Below, piece after piece: positions 21,301-28,539 of a DNA stretch of 64,000 nucleotides. The position numbers and the translations under genes were made by a program. Source of the stretch: Nocardia sp. NBC_00508 (GTDB lineage Bacteria; Actinomycetota; Actinomycetes; Mycobacteriales; Mycobacteriaceae). Position 1 is the first letter of the stretch. Each line of letters starts with the position of its first letter. The notes under the pieces are model-generated. The model did no database searches, was not told where the DNA came from, and saw only the letters and a program-made list of their open reading frames with translations. Where the stretch lies: contig NZ_CP107852.1 of the NCBI RefSeq assembly GCF_036346875.1, positions 3,720,001 through 3,784,000 of the forward strand, given 5' to 3'.

Positions 21301-21676
21301 CAACAGCGTGCTCGGTTCTCAGCAGCCGATCCTGCTGGACTGGGCGGTGGGTCTGCAGTTCCCGTGCCAGCGGCCGTTCGACCACGAGAACGGCGTGGCC
21401 GAGGTGCCCGGTTACCGCATCCTGCCGGACCGCCCACTGGCCATCAGCTCCACCAACACCTGGCAGGCCGAGGAGTTCGGCGGTCCGCTCGGCTTCGCCC
21501 AGATGCTGGCGAAGTCGGTGACGGTGCCGACCTATCTCGAGAACGACTGGGCGCGCGACTGGGGTTCGCTGGAGCGCTACGACCGGTACGACCGCAACGC
21601 GGTCCCGGCCGAACTCGACACCGGAACGGCGACCAGGTCGGGCCTGTGGTCGCCGGGCCAGCTGCGGGTGTTCTGA
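18320..21676 (+). CDS. Emb-family arabinosyltransferase
   Basis: 1118 aa GT-C glycosyltransferase with an N-terminal helix (about 30-55), a periplasmic jelly-roll domain (about 60-215), a core of many transmembrane segments (about 220-750) and a large periplasmic C-terminal carbohydrate-binding domain. The GT-C acidic motif is 'GANTSDDGYIL'; 'DYGKRLPDG' and 'LPFGLDPATTPILGSYQ' are C-terminal Emb signatures. It transfers arabinofuranose from decaprenyl-phospho-arabinose onto arabinan; the family is the ethambutol target. Its C-terminus ('GTATRSGLWSPG') recalls EmbC/EmbB, but I do not assign a letter. GTG 18320 is chosen over TTG 18311 because of the -10 element. It is convergent with a second emb rather than in tandem. 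Confidence 0.93.
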   Translation: MPDAATAVLTKPPAAPAVKPNDFRTARLIALVAGLLGALFALATPFLPVTQTTAALNWPQGGTLGNVQAPLMSQVPIDLTATIPCDTIAQLPERGGMLLATAPPQGDRAALEAMFVRVSENSVDVIDRNAVVVSADRGRMGECTSLSISSDAERTYAVFNGLTRQVERPVEGGPPETVTVPVEGQLSGDLRPQVVGVFSDLKGAAPAGLAFHMNVDTRFSSNPTAIKLIAMIAAVLCTLVALAVLARLDSGDGRGHRRFLPANWLKPTWADGAVVGTLLLWHFAGANTSDDGYILSMVRVAPHAGYMANYFRWYGVPEAPFGWYYYVIQVFSEISTASPWVRLPALACAILCWLVISREVVPRLGRGVRTSKVALWTGGLVFLAFWLPFDNGLRSEPIVALGALLTWVSLERAIATGRLLPAAVAVLVAAFTLAAAPTGLMCVAALLAGIRPLVRIVVRKHRHFAAEGIGRWGSTLPLLAPIAAAGFLVLTVVYSDQTFSGIQEANRVRQVTGPNLAWYEDYLRYYYLFVETVDGSLSRRFAFLVMLLCLFTTMLVLLRRRQVPGIASGPTWRLMGVVFGTIFFMMFNPTKWTHHFGAYAGIAGSLAAVTAVAVSASALRARKNRAIFLAGLLFVLAVAFSGINGYWYVSSFGVPWFDKRISLYGYQSNTLMLMLFGLALALVAWYALREDYTEPQPSAKTARGRRIRRFAAIPLTVVAAAMVALEVLSLVKGAVSQYPAYSLARSNIDALGGSTCGLANDVLVEPDPNGGRLEPIIDPAHPPTDPADPLAGVDPIGFDPNGVPNDLSADSVEVKPGTGNTSTQSVGAAFAEGQSAGTGGGQGARGVNGSTVALPFGLDPATTPILGSYQNGVQQPASVTSSWYQLPARSADTPLVVISAAGRILSFDDTGAMKYGQSLTVDYGKRLPDGSVQKLGTYLPRDIGPFPSWRNLRVPLDEIAPDADTVRIVANDPILIGDQWLAFTPPRMPKLQSLNSVLGSQQPILLDWAVGLQFPCQRPFDHENGVAEVPGYRILPDRPLAISSTNTWQAEEFGGPLGFAQMLAKSVTVPTYLENDWARDWGSLERYDRYDRNAVPAELDTGTATRSGLWSPGQLRVF

Positions 21677-21756
21677 GACCCATTCGGCTACCCCGAATAC
21701 GCGGCCGCTGCGCTGCTGACAATTCTGCGCGGCGGCCATCCGCCACATCGCCCGCA

Positions 21757-21790
21757 GCCAACTATACACACTCAAGTGTGTATAGTTGGC
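21757..21790 (+). promoter_or_regulatory. Perfect 16-bp inverted repeat operator overlapping the vapB -10
   Basis: Positions 21757-21772 and 21775-21790 are exact inverted repeats with a 2-nt centre. The right arm contains TATAGT (21781-21786), a good -10 hexamer that ends 6 nt before the ATG at 21793. A repressor bound here would cover the promoter. Antitoxin or toxin-antitoxin complex autoregulation through such palindromes is well known for VapBC; that this one is bound by the adjacent antitoxin is inference. Confidence 0.85.
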
Positions 21791-21792
21791 GT

Positions 21793-22011
21793 ATGACTCG
21801 GCTCAATGTGTATGTTCCCGACGAACTGGCTGAGCGCGCCCGTGAACGGGGGCTCAACGTGTCCGCGCTGACACAGGCCGCGATTCTCGCGGAACTGGAA
21901 AAGAACGCGACCTCGGCTTGGCTGGCCGAGGTCGAAGACGACCGCCCCGTGGTATCGCATGAGGCCATCCTTGCCGCCCTCGATTCCGCGCGGGACGAGT
22001 TCGGCCGGTGA
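21793..22011 (+). CDS. VapB/CcdA-type antitoxin
   Basis: 72 aa. The N-terminus 'TRLNVYVPDELAERARERGLNVSALTQAAI' is a ribbon-helix-helix DNA-binding domain: a beta strand (RLNVYVP) and two helices. The acidic C-terminus (about 40-72) would wrap the toxin. It starts 2 nt after a perfect palindrome that holds the -10, with no ribosome-binding site, so translation is probably leaderless. The stop overlaps the toxin start (GTGA), the usual coupled toxin-antitoxin order. CcdA-like antitoxins have this type of N-terminus, but the partner is a PIN toxin. Confidence 0.85.
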   Translation: MTRLNVYVPDELAERARERGLNVSALTQAAILAELEKNATSAWLAEVEDDRPVVSHEAILAALDSARDEFGR

Positions 22012-22424
22012 CCGATTCCGAACAGATCGTTCTCGATGCCAGCGCCATGGTCGATGTCCTTGTGCGCAACGATCGCACGTCCGCCGTAAGCGCGAGGATA
22101 ACGACGACGGTCATGCATGTCCCAGCCCACTTCGACGCCGAAGTTCTCTCCGCACTGGGGCGACTGAACCGAGCGGGCGAGCTGACCGACACCGACGTCG
22201 AGACCGCGCTCAGCCGCCTCGCCCGCGCGCCACTGACGCGCCATCCGCTACTGAACCTGACCATCGGTGCTTGGGCTCGGCGGGCTGCGATCAGGCTGAC
22301 CGACGCTCTCTATGTCGAACTTGCCGAACAGCTGGACATGCCGCTGGTCACGACGGACGCACGGTTGGCTCGAGCATCCTCGCGTGCCGAGGACATCCGC
22401 GCTGTGGTGGAACAGCGAGAATGA
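22008..22424 (+). CDS. vapC: PIN-domain ribonuclease toxin, VapC family
   Basis: 138 aa, the usual VapC length. The acidic metal-binding residues are all visible: Asp10 in 'VLDASAMVDVL', Glu in 'FDAEVLSALGRL', Asp in 'LTDALYVELAEQL' and Asp in 'LVTTDARLARA'. VapC toxins are Mg2+-dependent RNases that cleave tRNA or rRNA; the target here cannot be read from sequence. Translationally coupled to the antitoxin. The pair lies between two convergent emb arabinosyltransferase genes, an unusual place, which suggests insertion into the cell wall locus. Confidence 0.88.
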   Translation: MTDSEQIVLDASAMVDVLVRNDRTSAVSARITTTVMHVPAHFDAEVLSALGRLNRAGELTDTDVETALSRLARAPLTRHPLLNLTIGAWARRAAIRLTDALYVELAEQLDMPLVTTDARLARASSRAEDIRAVVEQRE

Positions 22425-22587
22425 GCTCATCGTGTTTCTCACCGAGCCAGGCGACGGAATCGAGCAGATCGACGAGTACCGGCTCTCCGAAGGCCGGTAT
22501 CACCTTGTGTGCCTGCATACTCGTCGACTGACGGTGGACGTGCCGATACCCATCGACGTCGCTTTCGGCGAGCTGAGTACAGGTTAG
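22421..22587 (+). pseudogene. Possible Uma2-family nuclease remnant (C-terminus only)
   Basis: Starting just before the vapC stop, one frame reads 'ENELIVFLTEPGDGIEQIDEYRLSEGRY' (shown here in parts: VFLTEPGDGIEQIDEYRL, then GRYHLVCLHTRRLTVDVP) and ends at 22587. This resembles the C-terminal third of Uma2 (DUF820) proteins, which in actinomycetes read 'V.L..PGD...QI.EYR..GRY.LV..HT..L.V..P'. No N-terminal catalytic part is upstream; vapC occupies that space. I infer a truncated relic, perhaps left when the toxin-antitoxin pair inserted. A genuine small peptide cannot be excluded. There is no ribosome-binding site. Confidence 0.45.
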
Positions 22588-22605
22588 GAGCCCATACCCG
22601 AACAC

Positions 22606-22642
22606 AGGGCCGCCGCGCAGGTAATCCCTGCGCGGCGGCCCT
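22606..22642. terminator. Bidirectional hairpin terminator
   Basis: A perfect 16-bp GC-rich stem (22606-22621 with 22627-22642) with a 5-nt loop, followed by 'gccgtttgttt' on +. It lies between the toxin-antitoxin/remnant unit and a convergent small gene. Confidence 0.85.
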
Positions 22643-22672
22643 GCCGTTTGTTTCCGGTGCGATACCGGGCGC

Positions 22673-22831
22673 TCAGACCTTCAGACGAAGCCCGAGCTCG
22701 CGCCGGAGCACCTCTTGCGAGGGGAGGCGGTTGAGCACCCGCAGCACCGCAGGCCGCAGCTCCCGTTGTTCCTCTTCGCTGAGCAGTCCGACAAGATCGC
22801 GCAGATCCATATCATCGAATGCCGTTGTCAT
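22673..22831 (-). CDS. Small hypothetical protein
   Basis: 52 aa if it starts at the ATG 22831 ('MTTAFDDMDLRDLVGLLS'). An upstream GTG/ATG would give up to 135 aa, but the added residues are arginine-rich and look non-coding. The peptide is highly charged and predicted helical, with acidic residues in the first half and 'RELRPAVLRVLNRLPSQEVL' in the second, so a small protein-interaction or regulatory helix is possible. No family recognised. It ends 31 nt before a shared terminator hairpin. The upstream sequence gives no clear ribosome-binding site, so it is uncertain. Confidence 0.45.
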   Translation of the reverse strand: MTTAFDDMDLRDLVGLLSEEEQRELRPAVLRVLNRLPSQEVLRRELGLRLKV

Positions 22832-23161
22832 AAATCCCAGATTAAGGCCACGAGGCCGATTCGTCCTGCGATGCATCGCCACAGGTGGGAGCATGTTTTC
22901 AGACCGTACAACCGGTTTTCGGTCCGGCGTTGTCGTAGCCCTTGCTCGCCGAGTAATCGTCCATCCGTGCGGCAACTGCCCAGCTTCCACGGCGCTGACG
23001 ATTCGCTGCACAAGGCCTGAGTCCCGTGCGTAGTCGAAGCGGACCGCTCCCTCGGCGCACCGAAAGCCGCACGGCTCCAAACGTGCCAGTGGCCTGACAG
23101 ACCGAGCCGAATGCGCCGTAACAGCAACGCGGGGCGCACGTTTCGTGCGCCCCGCAGTTGG
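22832..23161. other. 330-nt intergenic region with terminator for the minus-strand emb operon
   Basis: No gene recognised. A perfect hairpin (23129-23140 with 23144-23155, 3-nt loop) lies just past the stop of the minus-strand arabinosyltransferase (23162) and is its likely terminator. The rest has no clear promoter or repeat. Confidence 0.6.
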
Positions 23162-26100
23162 TCAGCGGATTCGGATGGGGTCGTCGTTGGCCAGCCCGTT
23201 GCGGGTCTCGACGGTGACGTCGATGGTGGCGGGTCCGGCGTTCGGGTCGTACGGGGTGAATCTTTCCAGCGAACCCCAGTCCCGCGTCCAGTCGCGGTCG
23301 AGATAACTCGGGACGGTCTGCGACTTCAGCAGCAGGCCGGTCCAGCCGAGGGGTCCACCGCCGATGTCGTCCTGCCAGGCGTTGGAGGCGTCGGAGCCGA
23401 CGCGGTCGGGCAGGATCCGCCAGTTGGGGATCTCGGCGACGCCGTCCTTGTGGTCGAACGGCCGCTGGCACGGAAAGGCGAGGCCGACGTGCCAGTCGAG
23501 CAGTACCGGGTCCTGCGATCCGACTATCGAATTCAGGGTGGCCAGTTTGGGCAGGCGAGGCGGGGTGACGGCCAGCCACTGTTTGGGGGTGATGTCGTTG
23601 TCGATCGCGACCAGCCGTACCGCATTCACCTCGATAGGCAGTTGGTCCAGCGGCACGCGCAGGTTGCGCCAGGACGGCGCGGGTCCGATGTCGAGCGGAT
23701 CGATCGAGCCGAGTGTGCGCACATCCCCGTTCTGGTCGCGCACGCCGTACTCCAGATGCAGTTCCTGCCCGTAGGTGAGGACACCGTCGGCGTCGACCGA
23801 CCGGATGCGGCCCGCCGCGGCGATCGCGAGCACCCGGTAGGCGGGGTCGTAGCGCATGCTGTCGGTCAGGTCGAGCCGGTACCACTGCGTGGTCAACTTT
23901 GCCTGCTGCTGCTCGCTGTCCTGGTAGCTGCCGAGCACCGGCGTCTTGGCCGGGTCCAGGCCGAACGGCAGCGCGACGGTGCTGCCGTTGACGCCTGCCT
24001 GCTCGCTGGTGCCGCCACCGGTGCCGGCGCCGGTGGTCTTGGTGGTCTTGTTGTCGGAGTCTTTCTCCACCGAGTTCGCGCCACCGCTGACCGTCTCCTC
24101 GGCGTCGGCGGTGAGGTCGCGAGCGATCCCGTTCGGCGTGAATCCCGTATTCTGCGCGGACAATCCGTCCGCGGGTGCGCCGGTGTAGGGCTGCAACTGC
24201 GAGTCCGCGGTGTCGGTTTCCACCAGGACCTCGTTGGCCATGGCGCACGAATCGCCTTGTACCGTTTCCACGTTCGATTTGGTGATCGAGTACGCGGGAT
24301 ACTGGGTGGCCGCGGCCTTGGTCAGCGAGGCGACCTCGAAGATCACGAGCAGAGCAGCCGCGATGGTCAAAGGCGCCGAGGCCCACCGATCGAAACGACG
24401 TGGCGCGGTGGCACTCTCCCGCCGATACGGCTCGCGATAGTGCTGCCAGATCGCCACCAGCAACGCGACGCCGCTGAGCCCCAGGAACAGCGTGGACAGT
24501 CCCTTGCCCGCGATCAGCGGCGCCTTGTCCCACCACGGCACGCCGTAGCTGGACACGTACCACCACCCGTTCGACCCGGTGAAGGTCACCGCGAGCAGGA
24601 ACAGCACCGCGGCCGCGAACAGCGAGCGGTTGCGCGGCGAGCGAATGCCGGTGGTGCCCACAGCGACCGCCGCGAGCGCGGCGAGCGACCCAGCCAGTCC
24701 GGCGTACACGCCGAAGTGATGCGTCCACTTGGTGGGGGTGAACATCATCAGGAACAGCGATGCGAACACGATGCCGAGAATGCGCACCGACGGGCCGCGT
24801 GAGGTGCCGGGAATGCGTCCCTTGCGCAGCACCTGCAACACGCAGACCAGCAGGCACAGCAGCATCACCAGCACGCCGAACCGCCGCGCCAGCGAGCCGT
24901 CCGGTGACAGCATCAGCAGCGAGTCCCAGCGGGTGCGCTCGTCGAACCAGGCCACGTTCGGGCCGACGATCGCGCGTACCCTGGTGGCCTCCAGCACGGT
25001 CGCCAGGGTCTGGTCGGCGAAGATCACGATGAGCACCAGCGTTCCCGCGGCGAGTCCTGGCGCGAGCAGCGCCGCGAGCCGGAAGACCGTGCCCGCTCGG
25101 GACGGCTTCCGCACGTCGGCGCGGGCGTTCACCGCGGCGGCGGCGCCTGCGGAACCGGCGGCGGCCGCGTCGGCGTCCGGCCCGGTCCGCGTCGGCACGG
25201 CGCCGCGCGCACGTTTGACGAGGATCAGCAGCACCGGACGCGAACCCGCGATCAGCGCCGCGATGCAGATCAGGCCGGTGGGGCCGGCCGCAAGCGAGAA
25301 GGCGGCGATCAGAACGGCCACCGCGGCGGGCAGCAGTCGGCCGGTGGCGATGGCGCGTTCGATCGAGCACCAGGTGAGCAGCGCGCCCGCCGCGATCAGC
25401 GGCTCAGGACGCAGACCGTTGTCGTAGGGCAGCCAGAACGCGAGGAACACCAATCCCGCCGTCCACAGCGCTACCTTGTTGCGCCGCACCCGCGCGCCGA
25501 GCCGCGGCAGCACTTCCCGGCTGATCACCAGCCAGCAGACGATTCCGGCCGCCAAGGTAGGCAGGCGCATCCAGAGACTGGCGTCCGAGATCCCGGACAT
25601 CCATGCAAGTACCTCGTAGGACCATCCGAACGGAGCCTCGGGTACCGCGAACCAGCGGTAGTAGTTCGCCATATAGCCCGCGTGCTCCGAGGCACGCGCC
25701 ATGTTCAGGATGTAACCGTCGTCGGAGGTGTTGGCTCCGATGACGTGCCACAGCACCAGCGTGCCGAGCACCACGCCGTCCGCGGGCGTGACCCGCCACC
25801 AGTGCGCGGGCAGGAACCGCCGCGGCCTGCGGCCGTCGCTGGTGTCGAGCAGATGCAGTGCGACCAGTGCGATCAGCGTGAACACGGCGGCGGCGATCAT
25901 CGCCGCCAATTTCGGTGGCGTCGGCGTCGAGGAGAAGCGGGAGTCGATGTCCGCCTGCACCCGCGCGCCGTCCAGACGACCGGCGTCCAGGTCGGTGAAC
26001 ACGCCCACCACCTGCGGCCGGATGTCCCGCCCCACCGTGGACCGGAACGGCGTCCCGTCCTGCCTGGACACCCCGGTGAGTTCCGCGGTCGTCGCGGCCG

Positions 26101-26506
26101 CGGTGGACTCGACGGTGAGCGTCGCGCAGGACCCGACCTCGGCCAGTGGCGCCGACAGCAGCGGAACATCGCGCAGCACCACCGAGAGCACACCGTCGGC
26201 CACCGAGACGACCAAGCCCTTGGTCGCCGCCTGGCCGGACGCCATCGGAACGGTGGAGAGCATGGTGCCCGCGCCGACCGCTCCCGTGAGCGAGCAGGGC
26301 AGCGTCGCGCTGAACCGCAGGGGCTCGTAGGACACCAACGGCGCCGCCACGCTCGTCGCGCCGGACTGGGGCCAGTCCAGGCTCGCCCGGTCCTGTCGCA
26401 CCGGCAACAGCGGGGTCAGCAATGCCAAGAGGAAGCCGAGGAGCCCTGAGACGAGGGCGATCCATCGGTTACGGGTGAACGCTCGAGAAGCTCGGTCCGG
26501 TCGCAC
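23162..26506 (-). CDS. Emb-family arabinosyltransferase (second copy)
   Basis: 1114 aa with the same plan as the copy at 18320: N-terminal helix, periplasmic domain (about 35-195), a multi-spanning GT-C core with 'GANTSDDGYIL' and 'MFTPTKWTHHFG', and a C-terminal carbohydrate-binding domain with 'LPFGLDPAKTPVLGSYQ'. A Gly/Thr/Lys-rich insert ('KTTKTTGAGTGGGTSEQ') separates core and C-domain. It transfers arabinofuranose from decaprenyl-phospho-arabinose. The C-terminus 'ETRNGLANDDPIRIR' differs from the other copy, so the two are distinct paralogues, not a recent duplication. It is last in a minus-strand run from dprE1. The GTG start has TAGCAT 8 nt upstream and is probably leaderless. Confidence 0.93.
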   Translation of the reverse strand: MRPDRASRAFTRNRWIALVSGLLGFLLALLTPLLPVRQDRASLDWPQSGATSVAAPLVSYEPLRFSATLPCSLTGAVGAGTMLSTVPMASGQAATKGLVVSVADGVLSVVLRDVPLLSAPLAEVGSCATLTVESTAAATTAELTGVSRQDGTPFRSTVGRDIRPQVVGVFTDLDAGRLDGARVQADIDSRFSSTPTPPKLAAMIAAAVFTLIALVALHLLDTSDGRRPRRFLPAHWWRVTPADGVVLGTLVLWHVIGANTSDDGYILNMARASEHAGYMANYYRWFAVPEAPFGWSYEVLAWMSGISDASLWMRLPTLAAGIVCWLVISREVLPRLGARVRRNKVALWTAGLVFLAFWLPYDNGLRPEPLIAAGALLTWCSIERAIATGRLLPAAVAVLIAAFSLAAGPTGLICIAALIAGSRPVLLILVKRARGAVPTRTGPDADAAAAGSAGAAAAVNARADVRKPSRAGTVFRLAALLAPGLAAGTLVLIVIFADQTLATVLEATRVRAIVGPNVAWFDERTRWDSLLMLSPDGSLARRFGVLVMLLCLLVCVLQVLRKGRIPGTSRGPSVRILGIVFASLFLMMFTPTKWTHHFGVYAGLAGSLAALAAVAVGTTGIRSPRNRSLFAAAVLFLLAVTFTGSNGWWYVSSYGVPWWDKAPLIAGKGLSTLFLGLSGVALLVAIWQHYREPYRRESATAPRRFDRWASAPLTIAAALLVIFEVASLTKAAATQYPAYSITKSNVETVQGDSCAMANEVLVETDTADSQLQPYTGAPADGLSAQNTGFTPNGIARDLTADAEETVSGGANSVEKDSDNKTTKTTGAGTGGGTSEQAGVNGSTVALPFGLDPAKTPVLGSYQDSEQQQAKLTTQWYRLDLTDSMRYDPAYRVLAIAAAGRIRSVDADGVLTYGQELHLEYGVRDQNGDVRTLGSIDPLDIGPAPSWRNLRVPLDQLPIEVNAVRLVAIDNDITPKQWLAVTPPRLPKLATLNSIVGSQDPVLLDWHVGLAFPCQRPFDHKDGVAEIPNWRILPDRVGSDASNAWQDDIGGGPLGWTGLLLKSQTVPSYLDRDWTRDWGSLERFTPYDPNAGPATIDVTVETRNGLANDDPIRIR

Positions 26507-26520
26507 GGTGGTTGATGCTA
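26507..26520 (-). promoter_or_regulatory. -10 element TAGCAT for second emb gene
   Basis: On the minus strand TAGCAT occupies 26520-26515, 8 nt before the GTG at 26506. Hexamer, preceding 'gc' and spacing are the same as for the emb at 18320. The 37-nt gap to the upstream gene also allows readthrough. Confidence 0.55.
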
Positions 26521-26543
26521 GCTACCGCCCGGTGTGACCCGAA

Positions 26544-28397
26544 CTACCGCAGCGTGTGAACGTCCCACAGCCAGACGTCCTCGACCCGGGTCGGTGCGAA
26601 TCCGAGCAGCTGTGTGACGGTTTCCCGCAGCACGTCGCCGTTCGCGGTCGGTGGCAGCACCAAGACGTCGGCCTGCCAGAACCGCAGGTCGGTCAGCGCG
26701 CGGGCGCGGGTGTCCGCGTCGATCCGCGGCACCACCCCGGTGTCCTGCGCCTGCACCAGCAGTGCGGTGGTCGGGCGGGTCTCCGGGCCGTAGATGCCTT
26801 TCTTGGTGGCGCCGGTCGGTCCGACGAAATAGCCGCCCGCCAGCGGGAAGGAGAAATCGGCGTCGGCCTGCCAGCGCAGCGCCCGCGCGTCCGGCGGTCG
26901 CGGCGGCGGCACCATGACCACCGAGCCGGCTCCGACGTAACGCCGGACCGTTCCGTCGGCGAAGAAATCCGGTGTCGGCGCCCGATCGATCACCGGGAGG
27001 ATGGTCGGAGTCAGCGGCAGCAGCGCGCACGTGACCGCGGCAAACCAGGCCAGCGGCTGCCAGTCCGCCTCCGACTGCCGCCAGGTCGTCACCGCACGTT
27101 CGATGGCCAGCGCGAGTACCGCCGCGATGGCCGGGATCGCGGCCATGCTCAGCCTGCTCTCCAGCACCGTGTTCAGCAGCGGCACCTGTTCGGCCCACCG
27201 CCACGGCAGATCGATGCCGGTGGGCTGCTTGCCGATGGTGGCGACCGTGCCCAGCGACAGCACCCCGAAGACCGCGATCACCACGGCCGCCGCCCGCACC
27301 ACCCGGTCGCGCCACAGCAGCACCACCGTCAGGACGACGAAGAGCAACAGCGGCCACCCGAAGTACGCGTTCTGCTCGGTCGGATTGATCGCCACGTTCT
27401 GGCCGGGAGCGAATACACCGCCCAATGATTCGGACGGGAACTGCACCATCGCCTGGAGATCGTTGCCCATCGGGCCGTGGTCGATCGAGCGGTAGCTCTG
27501 CGGACCGAAGAACTGCCACCACAGCGGAATCTCGGTGAGCGCCAGCGTGATCATCGCCGCCAGGGCGAGGGTGGGTGCGACCCCGCGTACGACGCGCAGC
27601 GCGGCGCCCGGTGTGTGCAGGTAGTAGACGAGGGCGAACAGTCCGAAGGCGAGGGCGAAGATCAGCAGCGGTTCCTCGCCGAGCGCGATCTGCAGCGCGA
27701 CCAGCAGTCCCAGCGCCACCGCGTCACGAACCCGCCTGCGCGGCCGATCCGGTCCGATCCCGCCCGCCTGCCGCGCCATCCGGATGACTCGTCCCGCGAT
27801 GACCGGGAGCAGCAGCAGGACGACGAAATTCGGATGCGCGTTCGCGTGCGAGATCATCCCGGGGGCGAAGCCGCAGAAGAGGCCGCCGATCACCGCCGCG
27901 GCCCGCGCGTCGACGAGTTCACGGTGGAACAGCCGGTACCAGGCGAACGCCGTCCCGGCCAGGCCGAGGGTGAGCACGAGCACGAACGTGACAGTGGGCC
28001 CGAACAGCAGGGTGACCGGTGTGAGCGGCACGCCGACGCCGAACATGGCCGTATTGGCCATCATGTTCACCCCGGCCGGGAAGTTCTGCAGGTCGGTGCC
28101 GAGCGGGTTCGCCAAGTTGGCCACCGCGTGCGCGGTGACCGCGAAGAACCATTCCCACATCGTCTGGTCCTGACCGCTTTTGATCAGGTACCCGCTGTCG
28201 GTGTTGCGCCATTGGCCCGACAGCACCGTGGCGGCCAGCGCCAGATAGCCGACGGCGACGAGCAGATCGGCGCCACTGAACCGGATGCGTAGAAGCCGCC
28301 GCGTGCGCACAGGTTCGGTGCGCACTCCGCCCGTCGTCGTGGCCGCGACCGCCGATTCCGCCCACTCGGCAGTTTCGACGTCCTGTGTCTGTGTCAC
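26544..28397 (-). CDS. Polytopic membrane protein, GT-C-like, unassigned
   Basis: 617 aa with about 10-12 transmembrane segments and a soluble C-terminal domain (about 490-617), the general layout of GT-C glycosyltransferases. An early acidic-histidine region ('GQDQTMWEWFF', 'GTDLQNFPAG') and 'FAPGMISHANAHPNFV' stand out in the first third. It is not an Emb, AftA or AftB that I recognise. It lies between aftA and emb on the same strand, so a role in arabinan or in polyprenyl-linked sugar transfer is likely but inferred. The start is GTG 28397, which has 'aggagag' about 9 nt upstream; a farther ATG at 28487 would add 30 poorly coding residues. Confidence 0.75.
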   Translation of the reverse strand: MTQTQDVETAEWAESAVAATTTGGVRTEPVRTRRLLRIRFSGADLLVAVGYLALAATVLSGQWRNTDSGYLIKSGQDQTMWEWFFAVTAHAVANLANPLGTDLQNFPAGVNMMANTAMFGVGVPLTPVTLLFGPTVTFVLVLTLGLAGTAFAWYRLFHRELVDARAAAVIGGLFCGFAPGMISHANAHPNFVVLLLLPVIAGRVIRMARQAGGIGPDRPRRRVRDAVALGLLVALQIALGEEPLLIFALAFGLFALVYYLHTPGAALRVVRGVAPTLALAAMITLALTEIPLWWQFFGPQSYRSIDHGPMGNDLQAMVQFPSESLGGVFAPGQNVAINPTEQNAYFGWPLLLFVVLTVVLLWRDRVVRAAAVVIAVFGVLSLGTVATIGKQPTGIDLPWRWAEQVPLLNTVLESRLSMAAIPAIAAVLALAIERAVTTWRQSEADWQPLAWFAAVTCALLPLTPTILPVIDRAPTPDFFADGTVRRYVGAGSVVMVPPPRPPDARALRWQADADFSFPLAGGYFVGPTGATKKGIYGPETRPTTALLVQAQDTGVVPRIDADTRARALTDLRFWQADVLVLPPTANGDVLRETVTQLLGFAPTRVEDVWLWDVHTLR

Positions 28398-28539
28398 GTG
28401 CAGAATCTCTCCTCGCCAGCGCTGGTTCAGCCGCCCACCGTTACCGACCACGCCGTGCGTGGACCCACAAACGGAGGGGTTATCCACTGCGCGGCGGGTT
28501 CAACCTCCGCGCAGGTCGCGGCTTCCGGCGAGGAACCGG

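Noticed and set aside
18305..21775. A 1156-codon open frame antisense to the emb gene at 18320
   Set aside because: Its translation is Arg/His/Gln-rich with no domain, as expected for the complement of a GC-rich gene; the emb frame has clear family motifs.
22899..25370. An 823-codon minus-strand frame overlapping the second emb gene
   Set aside because: It is a same-strand frame shift of emb with Arg-rich translation; emb motifs are in the other frame.
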